Shown in pieces: positions 1 through 7,552 of a stretch of DNA of 12,121 nt. Made by a program: the position numbers and the translations under genes. This DNA comes from Methanobacteriota archaeon (GTDB lineage: Archaea > Halobacteriota > Methanomicrobia > Methanomicrobiales > Methanomicrobiaceae): contig JAEWWL010000049.1 of assembly GCA_023396365.1 (NCBI GenBank), positions 1 to 12,121 of the forward strand. The letters are read 5' to 3'. Every line of letters starts with the position of its first letter. The first letter of the stretch is position 1. Under the pieces are notes generated by a model that saw only the letters and a list, made by a program, of their open reading frames with translations, had not been told where the DNA came from and ran no database searches.

Positions 1-17
1 AAAATTTTTACTTAAGT

Positions 18-29
18 AAATATTTATTT
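18..29 (+). promoter_or_regulatory. Possible TATA box for the corrinoid operon
   Basis: The AT-rich stretch AAATATTTATTT is centred about 27 bases before the ATG at 51. An archaeal TATA box normally lies 24-28 bases before the transcription start. The message would therefore begin at or very near the start codon, that is, nearly leaderless. No Shine-Dalgarno motif lies between this box and the ATG, which agrees. The surrounding sequence is generally AT-rich, so the call is tentative. Confidence 0.35.
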
Positions 30-50
30 CAAAACATCAAATTCCTTAAT

Positions 51-1064
51 ATGAAATGCCTCCCGCTGATTTTTTTAATAGCAGTAATATTATCAGGAGT
101 GTATGTTTCCGGATGCACACAAACACAGATAAATCCCAATTCTTCATCAGGACCATCAGGCCTGCCACCGGATGCAGACACAAATGAGACAGATAAAAAA
201 GACACATCAGAAATTTCAGATTCTAATGCAGAATATTTAAAAATCACTGACGATACCGGATTTGAATCAGAGATCAAAAAATATCCAAAAAGAGTAATCT
301 CACTTGCGCCAAGCATAACAGAGCTTTTCTTCGCGATAAATACAGAAAAATCCGGCGCAAAGCTTGTTGGAAGAACAGCATATGACACACACCCGCCAGA
401 GGCGCTTTTAGTGGAATCAATAGGTGGAATGACAACAGGAACAAGCATAGAATCAGTAATCTCAAAAGAGCCGGATCTGATTTTTGCAACAACAATGGTT
501 GACACAACGATGGTCTCGCAGTTAAGGGATAACGGATACCCAGTCATTCTCTTTCATATTGAATCTGTAGATGATATTTATAAAAACATAGAAGTTATCG
601 GAGAAGTCTTAAACGAAAAGGAAAGTGCTGTCAGCTTAACGCAAAAAATAAAAGCAGAGATTGATGAAATTTCAAAAAGACCCCATCCTGCAAATCCGCC
701 AACGACAATGTATGCAGTATCAGCAGATCCAATGTATGTAACAGGAAAAAACACATACTTAAATGAACTGATTGAACTTGCCGGAGGCGAAAACATCTAT
801 TCAGACACAGACGGATATTTTGTCGCAACAACAGAGTCTATTATAATGCGCCAGCCGGAGGTAATCATTGTAATAGACGGTGTGATGAACTCCGGCATTG
901 ACTTAAGAGAGCAGATTCTAAACAACAAAGAGCTATCAGACATTCCTGCCGTTAAATCAGGAAGAGTCTATTCAGTCGATGACGATCTTATTTCAAGGCC
1001 CGGACCAAGAATCGGAGAGGCCCTGGAGATTTTATATCAATGTATCAGCGGCGAAGAACAATAG
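51..1064 (+). CDS. btuF: Corrinoid/iron-type ABC transporter substrate-binding lipoprotein (BtuF-like)
   Basis: Extracellular substrate-binding protein of a type II ABC importer, probably for cobalamin or another corrinoid. It is a 337-residue lipoprotein: residues 1-21 form a hydrophobic signal peptide ending in the lipobox VSGC, so Cys22 would be lipid-anchored outside the membrane. A Ser/Pro/Asp/Thr-rich linker follows (about 23-60). The periplasmic-binding-protein fold (PF01497 type) then begins with KRVISLAPSITE at about residue 80. Typical family pieces include GRTAYDTHPPEA, the long central helix, and LSDIPAVKSGRVYSVDDD near the C-terminus. The gene overlaps the permease gene by 25 bases and lies two genes upstream of a cob(I)alamin adenosyltransferase, which is the reason for preferring corrinoid over siderophore. 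The binding fold alone does not separate B12 from haem or siderophores. Confidence 0.87.
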   Translation: MKCLPLIFLIAVILSGVYVSGCTQTQINPNSSSGPSGLPPDADTNETDKKDTSEISDSNAEYLKITDDTGFESEIKKYPKRVISLAPSITELFFAINTEKSGAKLVGRTAYDTHPPEALLVESIGGMTTGTSIESVISKEPDLIFATTMVDTTMVSQLRDNGYPVILFHIESVDDIYKNIEVIGEVLNEKESAVSLTQKIKAEIDEISKRPHPANPPTTMYAVSADPMYVTGKNTYLNELIELAGGENIYSDTDGYFVATTESIIMRQPEVIIVIDGVMNSGIDLREQILNNKELSDIPAVKSGRVYSVDDDLISRPGPRIGEALEILYQCISGEEQ

Positions 1065-2080
1065 CCATATCAGCAGGGCTTTTCATCGCAACAATAGTTG
1101 TGATGGTAATCTCAATTGGTGTCGGAGAATCAGGAATAAGTGCAAAAAAAGTATTTGATATCCTCACATATCCCCTTTCAGGGTTTATTCCTTTTCTGAC
1201 GCAGGTTCCTTACTGGACAGGCGGTGAAGAGACTATTGTTCTTGGAATACGTCTGCCAAGAGTAATCCTGGGAGCACTTGTAGGGTCATGTCTTGCACTT
1301 TCCGGAGCGGCGCTTCAAAGCCTCTTTCGAAACCCGATGGCAGATCCCTATATTCTTGGAATTTCAAGCGGCGCTGCACTGGGAGCACTTCTGGTCTTTG
1401 TATATGGAGCAGCTGCCGTATTTACAATATACAGCATTCCTGTAATGGCGTTTATCTTCGGCCTTGGAACAATTTTTCTTGTCTACAATGTCGCAAGAAT
1501 CGGAAACCTTGTTCCCGTAAACACTCTTTTGCTTGCAGGTGTTGCAATATCAGCTCTTCTTTCGGCATGCAACTCATTTCTTATGTTCTCGGCAGGACAC
1601 AACCTGAATGCGATAATGTTCTGGATTATGGGTGGACTTTCCGGACGCGGCTGGGATTATGTCTGGATAATGGTTCCATTCACAATCATAGGAGTCATTG
1701 TAATGATTACACTTACAAGACAGCTTAACGCCATGATGTTTGGCGAAGAGTCAGCACAGTATCTTGGAATTGAGGTTGAAAAACTAAAAAAAATACTTCT
1801 TATTACAACCGCTCTTATAACAAGTGCAGCAGTATCGGTAAGCGGGATTATCGGGTTTGTCGGCCTTATTATCCCTCACATAGTAAGGCTTGCAACAGGC
1901 CCGGATCACAGAATATTAGTGCCGGTCTGCATCTTTGCAGGCGCTTTATTCATAGTTTCTGCTGACATGATTGCAAGAATTATTATTGCGCCGTCAGAAC
2001 TCCCTCTTGGAATACTGACAGCCCTTTGCGGCGCTCCGTTCTTTTTGTATCTTCTGCGTTCAAGAAGAGGTGAGCTGTAA
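1040..2080 (+). CDS. btuC: Corrinoid ABC transporter permease (BtuC-like)
   Basis: Membrane permease of the FecCD/BtuC family, which forms the homodimeric channel of a type II importer. At 346 residues it is full length, with about ten hydrophobic helices. Clear family motifs are RLPRVILGAL through GAALQSLFRNPMADPYILG (residues 71-107), the SSGAALGA turn (109-116), and the coupling region GIIGFVGLIIPHIVRL followed by GPDHR (269-291), which contacts the ATPase. The ATG at 1040 lies inside the end of the binding-protein gene. GGAG at 1025-1028 is a usable ribosome site, and the overlap suggests translational coupling. The stop at 2078-2080 lies between the ribosome site and the start codon of the ATPase gene. 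The family call is secure; the corrinoid substrate is inferred from the adenosyltransferase in the same operon. Confidence 0.93.
   Translation: MYQRRRTIAISAGLFIATIVVMVISIGVGESGISAKKVFDILTYPLSGFIPFLTQVPYWTGGEETIVLGIRLPRVILGALVGSCLALSGAALQSLFRNPMADPYILGISSGAALGALLVFVYGAAAVFTIYSIPVMAFIFGLGTIFLVYNVARIGNLVPVNTLLLAGVAISALLSACNSFLMFSAGHNLNAIMFWIMGGLSGRGWDYVWIMVPFTIIGVIVMITLTRQLNAMMFGEESAQYLGIEVEKLKKILLITTALITSAAVSVSGIIGFVGLIIPHIVRLATGPDHRILVPVCIFAGALFIVSADMIARIIIAPSELPLGILTALCGAPFFLYLLRSRRGEL
2067..2073 (+). promoter_or_regulatory. Shine-Dalgarno site that decides the BtuD start
   Basis: GAGGTGA is complementary to the archaeal 16S rRNA 3' end and stands 11 bases before the ATG at 2085. The in-frame GTG at 2070 lies inside this site and cannot use it, so 2085 is the better start for the ATPase. 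Confidence 0.7.
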
Positions 2081-2084
2081 CCAA

Positions 2085-3320
2085 ATGACAATAGAGGTAA
2101 AAAACATCCGTTTCGGATATACCAAAAAAACTGATGTCTTAAAGGATATGAGCCTCACCTGCAGGGACAATCATATTACAGGAATCATCGGGCCAAACGG
2201 ATGCGGAAAAACAACACTTCTTAAAATTATCGCCGGATATTTAAAGCCAAAGTCAGGAACTGTTTCATACAACAATCAGCCAACAGAATTACTGCACTCA
2301 AAAGAGCTGGCAAAACTTAGGGCGGTGGTTGAGCAAAGTGTCTATACACCTTTTTCATTTCCGGTCTATGACTACGTGATGCTTGGAAGAACACCGTATC
2401 AGAATAATTTCACGGCAGACTCTGAAGTTGATCACAGCATTGTAACAAAGAGCTTAAAGGATGCAAATGCTCTTTCATTTCAGACCAGAAAGATTGACGA
2501 GCTTTCCGGCGGAGAGCTTCAGCGTGTAATGATTGCACGTGCACTTGCACAGGAGCCGAAGTGTCTTCTGCTGGATGAGCCTACATCGCATCTTGACATC
2601 CGCCAGCAGCTTGAGATGATGAGGCTTTTAACAGACATTGCGAAAGAGAAATCAGTTCTCTGTATAATACACGAGATTAACCAGGCATCTGCATACTGCG
2701 ATGATATAGTCTTAACAAAAGGCGGCAGTGTCCTAAAAGAAGGCCGTGCATCTGAAGTTCTCAAAACCGACAATATAGAAGAGGTCTTCGGCGTTCTTGC
2801 AATGCAGTATAAGCATCCGCAGGGAGGAAAAGAGCAGTTTGTATTCTCACTTCCGCCTGAGAAAAAATCAGGCAAAAAAAAGCATATTCATGTAATATCA
2901 GGAGAAGGGCGTGGCAGACAGATAATCCTCTCTTTGAAATCAGCAGGATTTCATGTAACGGCAGGAATTTTAAATATCGGCGATCAGGACTATGATACCT
3001 GCACCTCTGCAGGAGTTGAGACAGTCTCAGCACCTCCTTTTTCAGGTTACTCGGATGCAGATGTTTTAAAGCTTAAAAAATTGTGCGACTCATCAGATGC
3101 AATCTGTTTTGTTGCAACAAATGTCGGCTTTGGAAATCTGGCAAACTTAAAAACCGCTCTTGAATACATTGGCAAAAAGGAATTTTTCTTCGTAAACGCT
3201 GATAAAAACTTCAGAAAACTTGATATGACCAACGGCCTTGCAACAGAAATCTACAACCGCATGATAAAAGAGGCAAAAGTAATCTTTGGTGTTGATGAAC
3301 TATTATCAGAGCTTATATAA
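2085..3320 (+). CDS. btuD: Corrinoid ABC transporter ATPase (BtuD-like) with an extra C-terminal alpha/beta domain
   Basis: Cytoplasmic ATPase that powers the BtuC-type permease. Counting from the ATG at 2085 (411 residues), the ABC domain has Walker A GPNGCGKTT (36-44), Q-loop Gln84, signature LSGGE (140-144), Walker B CLLLDE (160-165) and H-switch His196, all intact. An ordinary BtuD/FecE ATPase ends at about 250-260. This one carries a further ~145 residues (about 266-411) that look like a separate alpha/beta domain: a beta-strand and glycine turn HVISGEGRG (269-277), TAGILNIGDQDYDT (292-305), APPFSG (316-321) and VGFGNLANLKTAL (347-359). From memory, the same kind of extension occurs on other archaeal and some bacterial cobalamin/metal ATPases; its role is unknown. 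A GTG at 2070 would add five residues, but it sits in the ribosome site. The gene is followed 36 bases later by the adenosyltransferase. Confidence 0.92.
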   Translation: MTIEVKNIRFGYTKKTDVLKDMSLTCRDNHITGIIGPNGCGKTTLLKIIAGYLKPKSGTVSYNNQPTELLHSKELAKLRAVVEQSVYTPFSFPVYDYVMLGRTPYQNNFTADSEVDHSIVTKSLKDANALSFQTRKIDELSGGELQRVMIARALAQEPKCLLLDEPTSHLDIRQQLEMMRLLTDIAKEKSVLCIIHEINQASAYCDDIVLTKGGSVLKEGRASEVLKTDNIEEVFGVLAMQYKHPQGGKEQFVFSLPPEKKSGKKKHIHVISGEGRGRQIILSLKSAGFHVTAGILNIGDQDYDTCTSAGVETVSAPPFSGYSDADVLKLKKLCDSSDAICFVATNVGFGNLANLKTALEYIGKKEFFFVNADKNFRKLDMTNGLATEIYNRMIKEAKVIFGVDELLSELI

Positions 3321-3356
3321 ATTTTACAGCAGATAATCAAAAAAGGATTTTAAAAG

Positions 3357-3872
3357 ATGACAAGGGGATATATTCAGATAAACACCGGAGAAGGCAAGGG
3401 AAAAACAACAGCTGCACTTGGGACATGTATTCGTACCTTAATCGCCGGAAGACGAGTCTTTTTTGGCCAGTTCATCAAAGGGCAGAACAGCGGAGAGCTA
3501 AAGCTTTCAGAATACTTTGATAATTTTCACATTGAGCAGTTCGGCGATGGCTGTTTTATCTTCAAAGAGCCTGATGACAATGACATAGCAATGGCGCAAA
3601 GAGGTCTTTTACGCTGCAGTGATGCCCTTTCTTCAGGCGAATACTCACTTGTCGTAATGGATGAGGTAAATGTTGCAATACACAGCGGCCTTTTAAAAGC
3701 CGAAGAAGTGCTGGATGTTATAAAACAGAAGAATGAAATGACAGAAGTTATCTTAACAGGCCGCCATGCCCCAAAGATCCTTATAGATGCTGCGGACCTT
3801 GTTACTGAGATGAAAAAAATAAAGCATTACTTTGACAACGGCGTTAAGGCAAGAAAAGGAATTGAATACTAA
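3357..3872 (+). CDS. cobO: Cob(I)alamin adenosyltransferase, BtuR/CobO type
   Basis: Transfers the 5'-deoxyadenosyl group of ATP to cob(I)alamin or a related corrinoid, making the coenzyme form in the cytoplasm. The 171-residue protein has the family's N-terminal P-loop GEGKGKTTAALG (11-22), then QFIKGQNSGE (38-47), the acidic MDEVN (101-105), ILTGRHAP (132-139), AADLVTEM (145-152) and the closing GVKARKGIEY (162-171). The length is close to normal. AAGGA at 3343-3347 lies 9 bases before the ATG. It is the last gene of the uptake operon, so imported corrinoid would be adenosylated as it enters, and it is the main evidence that the transporter carries corrinoids. It belongs to the BtuR/CobO/CobP family and not to the PduO family. 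Confidence 0.95.
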   Translation: MTRGYIQINTGEGKGKTTAALGTCIRTLIAGRRVFFGQFIKGQNSGELKLSEYFDNFHIEQFGDGCFIFKEPDDNDIAMAQRGLLRCSDALSSGEYSLVVMDEVNVAIHSGLLKAEEVLDVIKQKNEMTEVILTGRHAPKILIDAADLVTEMKKIKHYFDNGVKARKGIEY

Positions 3873-3892
3873 TATCAGCATTTAGTACCCGC

Positions 3893-3993
3893 TTTTTTTA
3901 ATTATATTATTGACTTCGGAATTTTTTAAACCAAATAAAAAAATTTTATGCCTGAGATGAATTCTTCGCTCATCGGTTACAAATTTTTTTTTT
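3893..3993. terminator. Two-way T-tract terminator zone between convergent operons
   Basis: The 140-base gap 3873-4012 separates two genes that converge. For + strand transcripts there is a T7 run at 3893-3899 soon after the adenosyltransferase stop. A T10 run lies at 3984-3993, preceded by a weak 5-bp inverted repeat (GATGA 3956-3960 / TCATC 3970-3974). For - strand transcripts leaving the EcfT gene, A7 at 3937-3943 reads as a T7 run. Archaeal termination depends mainly on such T-tracts. No ORF is visible here. Confidence 0.55.
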
Positions 3994-4012
3994 GTTTGCC
4001 TTTTGGAAAAAT

Positions 4013-4810
4013 TTAAGGAAAACGGCCCTGCAGGTATAAATAAATTATCGCTATTGCAACTGCAATGATTACAGCAATCAGGATGTAATCAGAAGCGCAG
4101 TATTCTTTTTCTGACAGAGCCGTCCGCTTCATTGTCCGAAGACCGCGAAGATCAATTGTAAGGCCTAAAACATTTGCCTTTCCAAGAGCATTTGAAACAA
4201 GCGGAATCATGATGGGGGCGAGTGATTTGAGTTTTCCCATAATACCATCTCCGGGATTGTATGCTCTTGCAAGTTGTGCCTCATGAATTCTTTTTCCCTC
4301 AAGCTGAAGACTTGGTATGAACCTTATTGCGATAAGAAGCATAAGCGTGTAATCAACAGGCAGCCTGACAGCCTGAAGTGCATGCACAAGATCTCTTGGC
4401 TGGGTTGAGATTATAAGAATCTGAAATGCAAAAAGCATTGCAAAAAATCTCAATGACAAAATTAGCGCAAAATTCAGCGCACCAGCAGTTATCGGAATAT
4501 GCCCGCCGATTAATGGGACTGCAGATGGTATCAGATATCCGATAATTTCTCCGGACTGCATCGTAAGAACAGTAAGAAGCAATAGTCCGGCTGATAAGAA
4601 AACCAGCATCGGCACCTGTTTTATAAGCTCTTTTGAAAACCGGCCTGCAACAGAGAGTACAAAGAGTATCACAACAAGCCCTGCAATTATTTCAGGTTTT
4701 GTGGATATTACTGCAATAAGAATTACAAACACCAGAAATATTATCTTTGTAAGTGCATTCATCCGGTGAAAGATTCCGTCCATTCTTTTATACTGAAGAA
4801 TTTCAGCCAT
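4013..4810 (-). CDS. ecfT: ECF transporter transmembrane coupling protein EcfT
   Basis: Integral membrane coupler of an energy-coupling-factor importer (CbiQ/EcfT family). It links the substrate-binding S component to the ATPases. The 265-residue protein has N-terminal membrane helices (about 20-80), two more around 110-135, and a long cytoplasmic segment with two Arg motifs in the coupling helices: ARA at 181-183 (within QLARAYNPGD) and LRG at 221-223 (within DLRGLRT). The family's usual motifs are Ala-Arg-X. A C-terminal helix (about 241-260) follows. Its ATG shares one base with the stop of the S-ATPase fusion gene (TAATG), so translation is probably coupled; AGGGGG just upstream can serve as ribosome site. 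No CbiM or CbiN is present, so it is not the cobalt version of the family. Confidence 0.92.
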   Translation of the reverse strand: MAEILQYKRMDGIFHRMNALTKIIFLVFVILIAVISTKPEIIAGLVVILFVLSVAGRFSKELIKQVPMLVFLSAGLLLLTVLTMQSGEIIGYLIPSAVPLIGGHIPITAGALNFALILSLRFFAMLFAFQILIISTQPRDLVHALQAVRLPVDYTLMLLIAIRFIPSLQLEGKRIHEAQLARAYNPGDGIMGKLKSLAPIMIPLVSNALGKANVLGLTIDLRGLRTMKRTALSEKEYCASDYILIAVIIAVAIAIIYLYLQGRFP

Positions 4811-6861
4811 TAAAAACCCCCTGTGCAGATACCGGAATCAGATGTGATTTTTCCCTCAGCCATTGTTATTATTCTTCTGGCATGATTTTTGACAATCTTC
4901 ATATCATGGCTTACCATAATGACGGTGTGGCCCTGGCTGCTTAACTTTTCAAGGATGGACATGATTCTTTTTGACTCTACAAAATCAAGGCCTGTTGTTG
5001 GCTCATCAAGAATAATTATCTCAGGCTTCATTGCAATAACACAGGCGATTGCAAGCCTCTGGCGTTCACCGCGGCTCATTGAGCGGGGAAATGTCTGTGC
5101 CCTTCCATAAAGTCCGACCTCATCTAAAATTTCTGCTATGTATTCTGAATCATTCCCTGTGCCTTTTCCGACATTGTTTAAGCCAAATAATATCTCCTTT
5201 TCAACAGTGTCCTCAAAAAGCATTGTATCAGGATTCTGAAAGACCAGCCCTGAATGGCGGGCAAGTTCTGTTACGGTCGAGTCCTTTGTGTTAAGGCCGC
5301 AGACAATCACCTCTCCGGATGTCGGCTTTAGAAGTCCGTTTAAATGCTTTGAAAGGGTGGTTTTTCCAGAGCCGTTCTCACCGATTATGGCAATCAGCTC
5401 ACCGGGCATTATCGTAAGCGATACATCATCAAGCCCTTTGTGCTCACCATAGTCATGGACAAGATTTTTTATGGCAATTACAGGTTCTGCACCAACAGGT
5501 GTTTCGCAACTTAAATCATCCCCTACATGCCTTTCATCCTCCTCTTTGTAGCAGGAGAAATACTCCTGTGCACTTAGAACAGATGTAATTCTGCCACTAT
5601 CAATTAAAACAACACGATCAGCTATAGCCTCCATTTCACGCGGTTTTTGCTCAACAACAATTATCGTCTTATTTTCCTCTTCCTTTAGACGCTTTAACAC
5701 TGAAATTATGACAGATGTTGCAGAAGTGTCAAGCTCTGCTGTCGCTTCATCAAGGATTAGACACTCGGTTCCTGATGCGAGAGTTGCAGCAAGAGAAACA
5801 CGCTGCTTCTGTCCGCCCGAGAGAGTATGCGGAGCACGGTAGCGAAGCTTTTTTATATCTGTAATCTTCATTATCCTCTCAAGCCTTTCTTTTACATCAA
5901 CAGAGCTTAGGCCGCGGTTTTCAAGTCCGGATAAGACTTCCTCTTCAACGGTTGTGAAAATAAGCTGGGCATCGGCATCGTCAAAAACAACACCTATTCT
6001 TCTTCCGATATCTCCCATATCTTTATAATCGGATACGTCTCTTCCAAATATCCTGATATGTCCTTTTCGCCTTCCCTCATATTCATGCGAGATTATGCCT
6101 GCAGCTGCAAGGCAGAATGTTGTTTTTCCGGCTCCGGTCGTCCCGTTTACTAAAATGCACTCGCCTTTTTTTATTTCAAGAGTAATATCTGAAAGTGCAG
6201 GATTTTCTCCGGACGGATATGTGTATGAGAATCTGTCAAAGCTTATCGCAGGAGAGGAGGCATCCATTATTGGTTGCTCTTTAATTTCCAAAGGTGCAAC
6301 GTTCTCCTTTTTTGGTTCATCCAATACAGAGCCGGCCCCTCTCATCATTATTTTAAAAGACGGGATAGAAAGCACCTGAGTAATAACAGAGTTTGCAACG
6401 GCTGTAAGAATTATTATCGGCGATAGTGTCAGAATAAAAAAGCCTATTGTAAATGAATCAAACGGTTTTGCAATAACGCCTGCAATAATTACTGCAAGGC
6501 TTATTAAAAGGAATGCAAATCCGCTTACAAGCGTTGCAATGAAAGTTGAAATTCCAGGTGCAAGAGGAACTTTTTCTTTGAGGAACATGTACACAAAAAG
6601 ACAGACAAGTGCTCCAAGCGGTTCAGATACAAGGTTTGCAGGCGGAAATATTGAATGGCTGATAAGCGCAGATAAAATTCCTGCAACAATTCCAACTCCA
6701 AGTGCATCCCTTGCCTTTGGGGCAATAAGAATTATTGCAAGACAATAAAGTGCGATTATCGGGTTTGCAACAATTGCTCCAGGAACAACATTTGAAATAT
6801 ATCTCAGTATCGCTCCGATTGCAAGAAGAATTCCGACTATTGCAATATCTCTGGACTTCAT
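4810..6861 (-). CDS. Fused ECF transporter protein: S component plus two ABC ATPase domains
   Basis: A 683-residue fusion of three ECF modules. Residues 1-175 are a substrate-binding membrane S component of about six helices, starting MKSRDIAIVG and containing NPIIALYCL and HSIFPPANLVSEPLGAL. Residues about 205-430 are the first ATPase: Walker A GTTGAGKTT (240-248), signature LSGGQ (347-351), Walker B CLILDE (367-372). The Q-loop Gln is Asp294 (VVFDD) and the H-switch is Gln405 (VVEQK). Residues about 460-683 are the second ATPase: Walker A GENGSGKTT (494-502), Gln542, Walker B ILDE (617-620) and His652 are normal, but the signature reads MSRGE (595-599). The start is supported by AAGGA (+ strand TCCTT 6871-6875) 9 bases upstream. 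With EcfT next door this makes a complete importer. Substrate is not determined. From memory, the S part resembles the TrpP tryptophan-transporter pattern; this is a weak lead. Confidence 0.92.
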   Translation of the reverse strand: MKSRDIAIVGILLAIGAILRYISNVVPGAIVANPIIALYCLAIILIAPKARDALGVGIVAGILSALISHSIFPPANLVSEPLGALVCLFVYMFLKEKVPLAPGISTFIATLVSGFAFLLISLAVIIAGVIAKPFDSFTIGFFILTLSPIIILTAVANSVITQVLSIPSFKIMMRGAGSVLDEPKKENVAPLEIKEQPIMDASSPAISFDRFSYTYPSGENPALSDITLEIKKGECILVNGTTGAGKTTFCLAAAGIISHEYEGRRKGHIRIFGRDVSDYKDMGDIGRRIGVVFDDADAQLIFTTVEEEVLSGLENRGLSSVDVKERLERIMKITDIKKLRYRAPHTLSGGQKQRVSLAATLASGTECLILDEATAELDTSATSVIISVLKRLKEEENKTIIVVEQKPREMEAIADRVVLIDSGRITSVLSAQEYFSCYKEEDERHVGDDLSCETPVGAEPVIAIKNLVHDYGEHKGLDDVSLTIMPGELIAIIGENGSGKTTLSKHLNGLLKPTSGEVIVCGLNTKDSTVTELARHSGLVFQNPDTMLFEDTVEKEILFGLNNVGKGTGNDSEYIAEILDEVGLYGRAQTFPRSMSRGERQRLAIACVIAMKPEIIILDEPTTGLDFVESKRIMSILEKLSSQGHTVIMVSHDMKIVKNHARRIITMAEGKITSDSGICTGGF

Positions 6862-6902
6862 ATATTTTTTTCCTTAAGAGTTGTTAATCTCACGGCACTC
6901 AC

Positions 6903-6918
6903 TGTTGTATAAATATGT
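6903..6918 (-). promoter_or_regulatory. TATA-type promoter element of the S-ATPase fusion gene (copy 1 of a shared 16-mer)
   Basis: Read on the - strand this is ACATATTTATACAACA. The TATA-like core is about 50 bases from the ATG at 6861, which predicts a leader of roughly 25 bases carrying the AAGGA ribosome site. Exactly the same 16 bases recur at 7613-7628 upstream of the paralogous S gene. It lies just after the T-rich terminator of that upstream gene, so the fusion gene probably has its own promoter. Confidence 0.6.
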
Positions 6919-6941
6919 GCATCAAAGAATTAAACTGTTTA

Positions 6942-6966
6942 CAAAAAAATAAAAAATTAAAAAAAA
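6942..6966 (-). terminator. T-rich terminator of the free S-component gene
   Basis: Directly after the TAA stop of the free S gene the - strand reads as three T runs of 8, 6 and 7 in about 25 bases, a typical archaeal terminator. It separates this gene's transcript from the promoter at 6903-6918. Confidence 0.6.
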
Positions 6967-7503
6967 TTACCGGGAGATTATCTTTTTTGCAGGGAAGTAG
7001 AGGATCTGTGTTACAACACAGTTGAATACAGCTGTAAACACAACTATTGGTGCGACGAGACTGAAAAATCCAATAAGTGTTCCTCCCGGGACTGATATGA
7101 ATGATCCAAGCATTACAATCATGCATACAGCAATGAAGGAAAATCCGCTTACAAGCGTTGCAATAAATGTTGTAATCGCAGGCGACACAAGTGAAATTTT
7201 CTCAAACTTTTTGCCTTCACCAATAAGCCCGTATATTGCTGCGCATGTAAGAGCACCAAGAGGCTCTGATATCAGATTTGCAGGAGGGAATATAGAGTGG
7301 CTGATGAGCATTGAGACAAGGGCTGCAACAATACCAATTCCAAAGGCTTCCTTAAACTTTGGCATTATCAGGATTATTGAAAGACAATAAAGAGCAATGA
7401 TTGGGTTTCCAACTATTGCACCAGGAAACATGTTTGCAATAAACCTAAGGATTGCACCAACTGCAAGACATATTCCAACAATTGCTATATCTCTTGATTT
7501 CAT
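6967..7503 (-). CDS. Free-standing ECF transporter S component, paralogue of the fused one
   Basis: A 178-residue membrane protein with about six helices and no ATPase domain, the substrate-binding subunit of an ECF importer. By hand alignment, 67 of its first 87 residues match the N-terminus of the S-ATPase fusion encoded next to it, including the start MKSRDIAIVG, NPIIALYCL, and HSIFPPANL.SEPLGAL. The second half is much less similar, apart from TFIATLVSGF. The pair therefore arose by duplication followed by divergence. A strong ribosome site GGAGG (CCTCC on + at 7513-7517) stands 9 bases before the ATG. It has no ATPase or EcfT of its own, so it most likely plugs into the module encoded downstream. 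Substrate unknown; possibly a relative of the fused subunit's ligand. Confidence 0.85.
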   Translation of the reverse strand: MKSRDIAIVGICLAVGAILRFIANMFPGAIVGNPIIALYCLSIILIMPKFKEAFGIGIVAALVSMLISHSIFPPANLISEPLGALTCAAIYGLIGEGKKFEKISLVSPAITTFIATLVSGFSFIAVCMIVMLGSFISVPGGTLIGFFSLVAPIVVFTAVFNCVVTQILYFPAKKIISR

Positions 7504-7552
7504 CAGAATCTGCCTCCATAAACAAAAACAGGCTCATAAATACCATAACTCT

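Noticed and set aside
2070..2084. In-frame GTG as start of the BtuD-like ATPase
   Set aside because: The GTG lies within the GAGGTGA ribosome site and would have no site of its own; the ATG at 2085 is 11 bases downstream of it and begins the usual ABC N-terminus.
3956..3974. Rho-independent style hairpin terminator
   Set aside because: Only 5 bp of stem and a 9-base loop; the neighbouring T-runs are the stronger evidence for termination.
7022..7390. Long + strand ORF opposite the free S gene
   Set aside because: It is the antisense shadow of a hydrophobic membrane gene; a similar shadow appears opposite the paralogous S domain, as expected from their shared sequence.
4013..7503. Cobalt/nickel ECF transporter linked to the B12 operon
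   Set aside because: EcfT is of the CbiQ family, but no CbiM, CbiN or NikMN-type subunit is present; the S domains are not CbiM-like, and the two operons converge with a terminator zone between them.
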